A DNA stretch of 11,730 nucleotides from JAVJPJ01 sp040217295 (GTDB lineage: Bacteria; Pseudomonadota; Alphaproteobacteria; Rhodobacterales; Rhodobacteraceae). The first letter of the stretch is position 1; every line of letters begins with the position of its first letter. The stretch is taken from NCBI GenBank assembly GCA_964460185.1, contig CAYWTM010000107.1, positions 1 to 11,730 on the forward strand, given 5' to 3'. The position numbers and the translations under genes were made by a program. A model generated the notes under the pieces. The model searched no databases, had not been told where the DNA came from, and was given only the letters and a program-made list of their open reading frames with translations. Below are positions 1 to 5,547 of this stretch, piece after piece.

Positions 1-609
1 GCCGGCGAGGATTTCGGAGAGATGGGCGACCGTCTGGACGTGTTCGACCGCAAGCCGCCCCATTGCCTGTATGTGCCCTCCAATAGCGACTGGAGCGCGG
101 TTGCGACCACGCACTGCACACTGGCCGTGTGCACCGCGCCGGGGCAGGGGGCACGGCCCGCACGGCGCCTGGGCCCCGAGGGCATCACGCTGGAGGAACG
201 CGGCACCGGCACCAACACGCGCTATATCCACAACATCGCGATGGAAGGCCGCGACGTGGCCGACAGCCTGCTGGTGACCGAGGTCTATACCCCCGCCGGC
301 CATTGGTCGTCCTACCCGCCGCATCGCCATGACAAGGATGATTTTCCCAACATCACTTACCTCGAGGAAACCTATTACCACCGTCTGAACCCTGCCCGGG
401 GCTTTGGCGTCCAGCGCGTGTTTACCGAGGATGGCAGCCTCGATGAAACCATGGCCGTGGGCGATCATGATGTGGTGCTGGTGCCAAAGGGTCATCACCC
501 CTGCGCGGCGCCCTACGGGGTGGAAATGTATTACCTGAACGTCATGGCCGGGCCACGTCGGAACTGGCGGTTCGCGGTACATCCCGATTTTGCATACCTG
601 ATGACGTGA
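1..609 (+). CDS. iolB: 5-deoxy-glucuronate isomerase IolB, 3' part (5'-truncated)
   Basis: IolB isomerises 5-deoxy-D-glucuronate to 5-dehydro-2-deoxy-D-gluconate in cytoplasmic myo-inositol breakdown. The reading frame is open from base 1, so the gene enters from the left. About 202 residues remain of a family length near 270, so roughly the first quarter is missing. The visible part is the KduI/IolB cupin: a YIHNI segment, the metal-site-like SSYPPHRHD with two histidines, then LEETYYHRL, a late VPKGHHP turn and a C-terminal MYYLNVMAG stretch. These are typical of the metal-binding cupin fold in this family. The ATG at base 22 is internal to the protein and is not the start. The gene stops at TGA, and the next recognisable item is a pseudogene on the other strand, so iolB is probably the last gene of an iol cluster located to the left. 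Identity is well supported by the conserved motifs. Confidence 0.93.
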   Translation, partial: AGEDFGEMGDRLDVFDRKPPHCLYVPSNSDWSAVATTHCTLAVCTAPGQGARPARRLGPEGITLEERGTGTNTRYIHNIAMEGRDVADSLLVTEVYTPAGHWSSYPPHRHDKDDFPNITYLEETYYHRLNPARGFGVQRVFTEDGSLDETMAVGDHDVVLVPKGHHPCAAPYGVEMYYLNVMAGPRRNWRFAVHPDFAYLMT

Positions 610-619
610 CCGTCCGGGT

Positions 620-819
620 TTACTCGGGGTCCAGCACCCTGCGCGCGACACGGAAACATTCCAGCGCCGGCGGCACGCCGCAAAGGTGCCGATCACGTCG
701 ATGATGGCGCGGATTTCATCACGGCTGACGCCATTGTTCACGATCCAGCGACAATACGTTCCCCAATCGCGCATTTTCCCCGGGGCGCCGATCATGACGA
801 GGTTCATCATCGACCGCGT
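620..819 (-). pseudogene. Carboxymuconolactone decarboxylase (CMD) family relic, frameshifted
   Basis: Read on the minus strand from 819, the frame gives TRSMMNLVMIGAPGKMRDWG, then a stretch ending IVNNGVSRDEIRAIIDVIGTF. This is the conserved core of CMD/AhpD-like proteins (RTRSxxNLAM, LNNGxTxxEIxE). After about 683 the frame fails, but shifting by one base restores the family C-terminus, CGVPPALECFRVARRVLDPE, followed by TAA at 620-622. A single lost base near 681-685 explains this; restoring it would give an IGTYCGVP-like segment. Upstream of 819 the roughly 55 N-terminal residues expected in the family are not recognisable in any frame; a weak echo (EAWMRHQTGL) lies around 850-885 in a different frame. 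The gene therefore looks inactivated by at least one frameshift and a degraded or lost 5' end. CMD proteins act on lactones of aromatic catabolism or as peroxidase partners; the original substrate cannot be told. A sequencing error could explain the frameshift but not the missing N-terminus. Confidence 0.75.
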
Positions 820-1132
820 CCCGGGATGGCTAGCAGGCCGGTCTGGTGCCGCATCCACGCCTCGCGCCTTGCGCATTCCGCGGACCAGGGCGGGGGAGCC
901 ACCGCAGGCCCCGGCACCCGTGGGGTGAAACAAGGCCCGCCGTGCCCGCGTTGAACCGGATGGTCGAGGTCGTGCACGTTGGTGACCCGGTCTTGCGTGA
1001 TGGCGGGGTGGTTGACTCCCACTCATCGACGGTCGTCCATGGCGCACCACGTGACGCAATGGTACTGGACGCACCCGCCCAAGTTCCCGAAGACTTGGCG
1101 CAGGGATCAGCAGCAATTCAGGAGCCCGCACA
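820..1132. other. Gene-less stretch upstream of the oxidoreductase
   Basis: No frame on either strand gives a recognisable protein family. Short open frames exist (for example 807-1022 on the minus strand and 846-1136 on the plus strand), but they lack convincing ribosome binding sites and have unstructured, Arg/Pro/His-rich translations. The left end probably holds the degraded 5' part of the neighbouring CMD pseudogene. The right end must contain the promoter of the gene starting at 1133, whose Shine-Dalgarno AGGAG lies at 1120-1124. I could not identify -35/-10 elements. Confidence 0.5.
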
Positions 1133-2215
1133 ATGACGCCCCCTGCAACGATGTGCGCCATGGTCACCATAGGCCACGGCGATATCGACAAGATGGTCTG
1201 GCACGAGGACTGGCCGGTTCCCGCACCGGCCGCGGGAGAGGTGCTGGTACGGGTCGGGGCATGCGGGCTCAACAACACCGACGTCAATACGCGTTCGGGG
1301 TGGTATTCCAAGGCCGTTACGGCGCCCACAACGGGGAACGCCCTTGATCAGGCCGGAGATGACATTCCGACATGGGGGGCCCCGCCGATCCGCTTTCCCC
1401 GGATCCAGGGCGCAGATGTCTGCGGCCGGATCGTCGCGGTCGGCGAGGGCGTGGCGTCCGGGCGTATCGGCGAGCGGATCATCTCGGACAATTGGCTGCG
1501 CGATCCGGAAGATCCCCTGAACAAGGCCAAGTCAGGGTATTTCGGGTCCGAGCGTGATGGGGGCTTTGCCCAATACACCACAATGCCGGCTGTCAACGCG
1601 TTGCCGATCCGGTCGGATCTGTCGGATGCGGAACTGGCGACGTTCTCATGCTCGTATTCCACCGCCGAGGGGATGCTGACGCGCGCCGATGTGACGGCCG
1701 CCGACACGGTGCTTGTGCCCGGTGCGTCCGGCGGGGTCGGCGGCGCGGTCGTGCAACTGGCCCGGCGGCGCGGCGCGCGTGTGATCGCGCTGGCCTCCGA
1801 GGTCAAGCACGCCGAAGTGGCGGCGCTGGGTGCGGACCGTGTCTTGCCGCGTGCGCCTGCGGATCTGCGGGCGGCCCTTGGGGATGAGGCGATCACCGTC
1901 GTGGCCGATGTGGTGGGCGGACCCTACTGGCCCACGCTGATCGACATCCTGGAACGCGGGGGGCGCTATACCTGCTCGGGCGCCATCGCGGGTCCGATCG
2001 TGGAACTTGACCTGCGCACCTTCTACCTGCGCGATCTGACCTTCACCGGGTCTACCGTGATCGACCCCGAGGTGATGACGAACCTCGTGCGCTATATCGA
2101 GGCGGGCGAGATCCGCCCGGCGCTGGCCGCGACCTATCCCCTGGCGGACCTGCATGCAGCCCAGACAGCGTTCATTGCCAAGAAACACACCGGCAATATC
2201 GTGGTGGTGCCATGA
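1133..2215 (+). CDS. MDR-superfamily NAD(P)H-dependent oxidoreductase (zinc-less, quinone-oxidoreductase-like)
   Basis: This 360-residue cytoplasmic protein belongs to the medium-chain dehydrogenase/reductase superfamily. The N-terminal GroES-like catalytic domain includes GEVLVRVGACGLNNTD (about 35-50). The Rossmann half has the nucleotide-binding turn VPGASGGVGGAVVQLA (about 195-210). The ligands of zinc alcohol dehydrogenases are not conserved: the usual CGxCHTD is GACGLNNTD, and the GHExxG position reads GADVCG. It is therefore probably a zinc-independent quinone oxidoreductase-like or enoyl-reductase-like enzyme, although annotation pipelines may call it an alcohol dehydrogenase. The start is supported by AGGAG eight bases upstream; Met7 and Met10 are alternatives, and homologues often start near there. 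It is followed, with a 4-bp overlap, by a small ORF and then by an aminotransferase on the same strand, suggesting a shared transcript and a short catabolic or modification pathway. The substrate is unknown. Confidence 0.9.
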   Translation: MTPPATMCAMVTIGHGDIDKMVWHEDWPVPAPAAGEVLVRVGACGLNNTDVNTRSGWYSKAVTAPTTGNALDQAGDDIPTWGAPPIRFPRIQGADVCGRIVAVGEGVASGRIGERIISDNWLRDPEDPLNKAKSGYFGSERDGGFAQYTTMPAVNALPIRSDLSDAELATFSCSYSTAEGMLTRADVTAADTVLVPGASGGVGGAVVQLARRRGARVIALASEVKHAEVAALGADRVLPRAPADLRAALGDEAITVVADVVGGPYWPTLIDILERGGRYTCSGAIAGPIVELDLRTFYLRDLTFTGSTVIDPEVMTNLVRYIEAGEIRPALAATYPLADLHAAQTAFIAKKHTGNIVVVP

Positions 2216-2397
2216 GCAGCGCGGCGTTCTGGCGGGCTTGCCCGGCCCTGACGCAGGCGATCGCGGCCGACCCGCAGGTCGGACCGGGCGACAGTTGCGT
2301 TCATGCCTACTGTCAGCCCGGTGCCACGACCACGACAGACAGCCCGTTTCCGGCCCCGGAACCCACCATTGTCCAGCGGCCCCCGGCCCGCCTGTGA
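2212..2397 (+). CDS. Doubtful 61-residue hypothetical ORF
   Basis: The ORF begins with an ATG overlapping the preceding TGA (ATGA), an arrangement typical of translational coupling, and it is GC-rich at third codon positions. I recognise no family. The product starts MSSAAFWRACPALTQAIAAD and becomes Pro/Thr-rich and low in complexity (GATTTTDSPFPAPEPT), with three cysteines, no membrane segment and no signal peptide. It fills most of the space between the oxidoreductase and the TTG start of the aminotransferase. It could be a real coupled peptide, a degraded C-terminal extension, or simply leader sequence between two genes. It has no independent Shine-Dalgarno that I can see. Confidence 0.3.
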   Translation: MSSAAFWRACPALTQAIAADPQVGPGDSCVHAYCQPGATTTTDSPFPAPEPTIVQRPPARL

Positions 2398-2405
2398 CCG
2401 ACCAT

Positions 2406-2410
2406 GGAGA
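2406..2410 (+). promoter_or_regulatory. Ribosome binding site fixing a TTG start
   Basis: GGAGA lies six bases upstream of the TTG at 2417. The only upstream in-frame ATG, at 2303, has no comparable site and would add 38 residues without family similarity. This pair decides the start of the aminotransferase. Confidence 0.6.
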
Positions 2411-2416
2411 TACGCT

Positions 2417-3694
2417 TTGAAGAAACTGCACACCCAGGCTGAATGGATCGCACGCGCCAAGGACGTTCTTCCGGCAGGCGGCTTTGGCAATTTCGACCCG
2501 GGCGTCATCATCGCGAGGGGGGAAGGCAGCCGCGTCTGGGATGAAGATGGCCGCGAATATGTCGACTACCTGATCGGGTCCGGGCCGATGCTGGTGGGCC
2601 ATGGTCACCCCGAGGTGATGGAGGCCGTTCTGGAACAGCTTCCCAAGGGCATGACGTTTTTTGCCAACAACGCCAAAGGGATCGAACTGGCCGAGGCGAT
2701 CGTCGACGCGGTGCCATGTTGCGAACAGGTCCGGTTCGTCGCGTCCGGCGGCGAGGCCGACATGTATGCGATCCGCCTGGCGCGTGCCTATACCGGGCGC
2801 GACAAGGTCCTGAAATTCGAGGGCGGCTATCACGGGATGAGCGCCGAGGCGCAGATGAGCCTGGCCCCCGCGCGCGAGGTGAATTTCCCCCAAGCCGTGC
2901 CCGACAGCGCCGGTATTCCGCAGGCTGTCGCTGATCAGATGGTGATCGCGCCGTTCAATGATCTCGATGCCGTGGCCTCGCTTCTGGACGAACATTCCGA
3001 CATCGCCGCCATCATCGTCGAGCCCCTGCAACGGATCATCCCGGCGGTGCCGGGGTTTCTGGCCGGGTTGCGTGCGTTGTGTGACAAACACCATGTCCTG
3101 TTGATCTTTGACGAGATCGTCACCGGGTTCCGGCTTGCCTATGGCGGGGCGCAGGAACGGTATGGCGTGATCCCGGATATCTGCACGCTGGGCAAGATCA
3201 TCGGCGGAGGCTTTCCCCTGGCGGCGTTGGGCGCCAGCGCGGACATCATGGCGCATTTCGACAAGGACGTGGTCGGCGGGGACAAATGGCTGATGCAGTT
3301 GGGCACATTGTCAGGCAATCCCGTGGCCTCGGCCGCAGGGCTGAAAACCATGGATATCTTGCGCCGCGACGGCCAATATGACCGCCTGGTCGCCGTTGGG
3401 AAACGGTTGCAGGACATGCAATCCGATGCGCTGAATGCGGCCGGCATCGCCCATCGGGTCTGTGGCGACCCCACTCTGTTCGACCTGTTCTTCACCGACG
3501 TGGACTGCCGCGATTACCGCAGCGCCAAGCACACCGACCCAAGGGTCAACGCCGTCTACAATGCGACCCTTCGCGCGCAAGGCGTGTTCAAGGCACCGGG
3601 CAAACTCTACCCGTCTCTTGCCCTGACCGAGGCCGATCTGGAGCTGACCGAACATGCGGTGCACCAGGCCGTGCGGGCCCTCACGCGGGCCTGA
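2417..3694 (+). CDS. Class III PLP-dependent aminotransferase, glutamate-1-semialdehyde aminomutase-like
   Basis: With the TTG start this is a 425-residue fold-type I PLP enzyme, close to the usual length of the GSAM-like branch. Visible landmarks are the substrate-domain opening DEDGREYVDYLIGSGPMLVG (43-62), the phosphate-binding turn SGGEADMYAIRLAR (110-123), the aromatic FEGGYHG (134-140), FDEIVTGFR with the PLP-nitrogen Asp near 232, and LGKIIGGGFP with the Schiff-base Lys near 260. The phosphate turn is unusual: authentic GSAM has SGTEA followed by T/A, whereas here it is SGGEAD. Alphaproteobacteria make 5-aminolevulinate from glycine and succinyl-CoA, so a tetrapyrrole role (hemL) is unlikely; this is more probably an aminotransferase or aminomutase of catabolism or secondary metabolism. 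It lies downstream of an MDR oxidoreductase on the same strand, which may make or use the carbonyl partner. Its last 14 bases overlap the 3' end of the convergent regulator gene. Confidence 0.88.
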   Translation: MKKLHTQAEWIARAKDVLPAGGFGNFDPGVIIARGEGSRVWDEDGREYVDYLIGSGPMLVGHGHPEVMEAVLEQLPKGMTFFANNAKGIELAEAIVDAVPCCEQVRFVASGGEADMYAIRLARAYTGRDKVLKFEGGYHGMSAEAQMSLAPAREVNFPQAVPDSAGIPQAVADQMVIAPFNDLDAVASLLDEHSDIAAIIVEPLQRIIPAVPGFLAGLRALCDKHHVLLIFDEIVTGFRLAYGGAQERYGVIPDICTLGKIIGGGFPLAALGASADIMAHFDKDVVGGDKWLMQLGTLSGNPVASAAGLKTMDILRRDGQYDRLVAVGKRLQDMQSDALNAAGIAHRVCGDPTLFDLFFTDVDCRDYRSAKHTDPRVNAVYNATLRAQGVFKAPGKLYPSLALTEADLELTEHAVHQAVRALTRA

Positions 3695-4457
3695 CACGTT
3701 GTTGCGAAACGCGCCCCGGTTCCTGGACGGACCAGCCAAGAAGCGGGCGTTTGAGATCGAGATAGGTCGGATCGAAATTCGCGAACGCGATCAACCGGTC
3801 GTAATCCTCGAACGTGACCAGCCCGTTGCGAAACGTGACCAGCCCGTCTTCGCGCAACTGGCGCAGGACCCGGTTCACATGCACCGCGCTCAGCCCAAGG
3901 GCATCTGCCAGAAGGTACTGGGTCAGGGGGCACGCATACCCTTTGCCGTTCGTCAGGCCGACGAGTTTCAGCCGGACCCCGAGTTCCAGCAGGAAATGCG
4001 CCATCCGTTCGGCTGCGGTGCGTCGGCCCAGATCGACCAGGTGCTCGACCACCATCGCCTCGTCGCGGGACGCCGACCATAGAATGGCGGCCGCCAGCCT
4101 GGGGGTTCGGGCGAATGACTTCAAAAGGTCAGGGGCACCGATTTCGGTAACTTCGATGTCCGTGACGGGTTCGATACTGTGGTCGGACACGTGCAACAGA
4201 ACACTCCGCAATCCCAGGAAATCGCCCGGGATCTGGAAATCCACGACCTGGCGCTCGCCATCGTTGAGGATCTTGTAGGAACACGCCCAACCCGATGTCA
4301 GGATATAGGCGGCCTGATCAGATTGCCCTTGGTGAATCAGGTCGCGCCCGGCCACAAAGGAACGGCGGCGCAGGTTCAGCGCCTCAAGCGCCGAAAGCTC
4401 TTCGTCCGAAAGCGCGACAAACGCGCTCAGTTTGCGAACCAATGCCGTGTTTTGCAT
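3681..4457 (-). CDS. Crp/Fnr-family transcriptional regulator
   Basis: This 258-residue cytoplasmic regulator has an N-terminal cyclic-nucleotide-binding-like beta-barrel (about 25-110, including VVDFQIPGDFLGLRSVL), a long dimerisation helix (about 125-160) and a C-terminal winged helix-turn-helix (LADALGLSAVHVNRVLRQLR, 183-202). It has no N-terminal cysteine cluster, so it is not an oxygen-sensing FNR with an iron-sulfur cluster. In the recognition helix the positions that in FNR are Glu-x-x-Ser-Arg read Val-His-Val-Asn-Arg, so its DNA target may differ from TTGAT-N4-ATCAA. The start chosen is ATG 4457, giving MQNTALVRKL, the usual beginning of this alphaproteobacterial subgroup. A GTG at 4499 would add 14 residues and has a GGGGGA upstream. 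The gene is divergent from the 78-residue gene at 4622, and a symmetric FNR-type box lies between them. The ligand is unknown; the subgroup usually answers to oxygen, nitric oxide or general stress. Confidence 0.9.
   Translation of the reverse strand: MQNTALVRKLSAFVALSDEELSALEALNLRRRSFVAGRDLIHQGQSDQAAYILTSGWACSYKILNDGERQVVDFQIPGDFLGLRSVLLHVSDHSIEPVTDIEVTEIGAPDLLKSFARTPRLAAAILWSASRDEAMVVEHLVDLGRRTAAERMAHFLLELGVRLKLVGLTNGKGYACPLTQYLLADALGLSAVHVNRVLRQLREDGLVTFRNGLVTFEDYDRLIAFANFDPTYLDLKRPLLGWSVQEPGRVSQQRVRPA
3811..3847 (-). repeat. Short tandem repeat inside the regulator gene
   Basis: The 16 bases AACGTGACCAGCCCGT occur at 3811-3826 and again at 3832-3847, a period of 21 bases. On the coding strand they encode GLVTF twice (GLVTFRN GLVTFED) just after the helix-turn-helix, in the beta-wing. 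Family members often show a weaker version of this protein repeat, so it may be ancestral. Confidence 0.7.
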
Positions 4458-4517
4458 TATGTCGGGTGTCTCTGTGTGGCCCGGATCCACGCTAACCACA
4501 TCACAAAATCCCCCGAA

Positions 4518-4531
4518 CTGATTTCAATCAG
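4518..4531. promoter_or_regulatory. FNR/FixK-type operator box
   Basis: CTGATTTCAATCAG is a perfect inverted repeat with the 5-4-5 spacing and TGAT/ATCA core of the FNR/FixK/Dnr consensus TTGAT-N4-ATCAA; only the outermost pair (C/G instead of T/A) differs. It lies between the divergent regulator (start 4457) and the 78-residue gene (start 4622), 67 and 97 bases from the respective start codons measured from its centre. A class II arrangement (site at -41.5) would put the regulator's transcript start near 4483, downstream of the alternative GTG 4499, which favours ATG 4457. No strong -10 hexamer is visible on either side. Binding by this regulator itself or by a separate FNR-type protein is inferred. 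Confidence 0.65.
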
Positions 4532-4621
4532 CCCGAAACCGGAAGATCCGTGAAACCCTCGGCGTTTCATGGCGCGGGTATTTCAGGCCTGCGGCCTTCT
4601 GGTCCGGAGGGGCAGTCTCAA

Positions 4622-4858
4622 ATGGCAGATCAAAATGCCTCTGCGGGCATCGCCGCCCTTTCGATTTGCGAGTCGCTGCTCTTGGCCCTGAACGACAATC
4701 GCGTGCTGAGCGAAGCCGAGATCAGGGGTGTTTTGGAGGATGCCGCCGCAAGCCATGACGGCGCCGGCGTTCCGGGCGAGGACGGTCAGTTGCAAAGGGC
4801 CGCAAGCGCCTTGATCAACCGCATCTTGACGGGCGGAAACACGGTTCGCAGCAAGTGA
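4622..4858 (+). CDS. Small hypothetical protein (78 residues)
   Basis: The start ATG 4622 is preceded by GGAGG at 4606-4610 (11-base spacing). The frame stays open further upstream to 4550, but that part has no site and poor character. The product is soluble and acidic, with a helical first half (IAALSICESLLLALNDNRVL, about 9-28) followed by SEAEIRGVLEDAAASHDG, and ends SALINRILTGGNTVRSK. I know this kind of protein only as an uncharacterised conserved alphaproteobacterial type; the ALN-D/LSEAEI pattern suggests a small helical regulatory or adaptor protein, but no function can be assigned. It is transcribed away from the Crp/Fnr-family regulator across an FNR-type box, so it is a likely target of that type of regulation. 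It has no membrane segment or signal peptide. Confidence 0.75.
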   Translation: MADQNASAGIAALSICESLLLALNDNRVLSEAEIRGVLEDAAASHDGAGVPGEDGQLQRAASALINRILTGGNTVRSK

Positions 4859-4955
4859 AGTGCCTGGTCGAGAACGGCATGGAGGCGAAAAATCACCATC
4901 GGTGACGGGATCAAGGCTGGGGCCGCTGTCACGACCGCGCAAGAGACGCCAAAGG

Positions 4956-5037
4956 ACCTTGAACATGGAAACACACGAGACACCGGGATCAGGGCACAGG
5001 TGGTATCTCGTGTGTTTCTGGAACACTTGAACAAGGT
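4956..5037. repeat. Inverted repeat with perfect 13-bp inner arms
   Basis: GAAACACACGAGA at 4968-4980 is exactly complementary to TCTCGTGTGTTTC at 5006-5018. After one mismatch the stem continues with ACC/GGT (4982-4984 with 5002-5004), leaving a loop of about 17 bases. Outside, ACCTTG (4956-4961) pairs with CAAGGT (5032-5037) across unequal spacers. There is no T-tract on either side, so it is not a standard intrinsic terminator, although it lies about 110 bases after the small gene's stop codon. It may be a structured RNA, a protein-binding site or the remains of a miniature mobile element. Confidence 0.8.
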
Positions 5038-5132
5038 ACGGTTTCACCAGGTACGCAGTGAACATCCTCAGCATGGCGGGGCCATGTGCGGCCCGCACTT
5101 ACACAAGTTGATTCGGGTGAAAAAATATCCTT

Positions 5133-5162
5133 TTCCGTGAGTCATTCCGTTCGTCATTCCGT
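5133..5162. repeat. 12-bp tandem direct repeat, 2.5 copies
   Basis: TTCCGT occurs at 5133, 5145 and 5157, exactly 12 bases apart, and the first two copies are followed by two variable bases and GTCA, giving the unit TTCCGTNNGTCA. It lies just after the A/T-rich run AAAAAATAT. Iterated half-sites near one helical turn are typical of response-regulator binding; the GTCAT elements faintly resemble a Pho box, whose period is 11, so that reading is weak. Confidence 0.55.
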
Positions 5163-5547
5163 GCATAGGCCCGGCTATTCCGGCCAGGTGCGGTCGGTTC
5201 GGCCGTGTCGGAACAGGGACAGGGCCGATCGGGAACGGCGGCTCGGCGGATCAGTCCACCGGCGTCTGCTGATGGAATTTCCGCCGCCGGCGTCGGGCGC
5301 GGACCGCACGGATTGTGTCCGTGTCCCTTGCGGATTGCCTCGATGACGCATGGCTCGGGTGGCGTTCGTCCGCCGGTTTCGTGATCTTGTGCCACCTGCG
5401 GCGTCTGGCCGGGTCTCGCCGCGCATGGGACGTTGACATGGATCAGAGACAGGGTCTGCACCAGCCTGTCATGTGATGCGGCAGGCATCCCGCGCCATTG
5501 CGGTTGTCGGAATGCGCGGGCGCGGTAGAGCCTGTGGAGGGGGCCTG

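Larger units (their letters stand above)
4859..5547. other. 689-bp region without a convincing gene
   Basis: Several short frames are open here (minus strand 5099-5488 and 5251-5439, plus strand 5086-5346), but none has a clear Shine-Dalgarno or a recognisable product. The left third is less GC-rich than the surrounding genes and holds a small hairpin (TCACC-ATC-GGTGA, 4893-4905), a large inverted repeat (4956-5037), a CATGG/CCATG pair near 5074-5088 and a 12-bp tandem repeat (5133-5162). The right end carries the promoter and leader of the chaperone operon, with GGAGG at 5536-5540. A small RNA, a mobile-element remnant or an unrecognised small protein gene are all possible. Confidence 0.5.

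Noticed and set aside
1133..2215. Zinc-dependent alcohol dehydrogenase
   Set aside because: The usual catalytic zinc ligands (CGxCHTD, GHExxG) are not conserved: the segments read GACGLNNTD and GADVCG.
1646..3256. A long open frame on the minus strand (536 codons)
   Set aside because: It is antisense to the oxidoreductase and aminotransferase, whose family motifs are clear; the antisense product is His/Arg/Gln-rich without recognisable domains. Long antisense frames are expected at this GC content.
2417..3694. Naming the aminotransferase hemL
   Set aside because: The phosphate turn differs from true GSAM, and alphaproteobacteria normally make 5-aminolevulinate by the glycine/succinyl-CoA route.
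4968..5018. Intrinsic terminator for the small upstream gene
   Set aside because: The hairpin is strong but has no T-run on either strand and is more than 100 bases from the stop codon.
5251..5439. Minus-strand frame of 62 codons, very basic (MSTSHARRDPARRRRWHKIT...)
   Set aside because: No Shine-Dalgarno upstream, only average third-position GC, and an overlapping alternative frame (5099-5488) is equally open. Possible but not supported.
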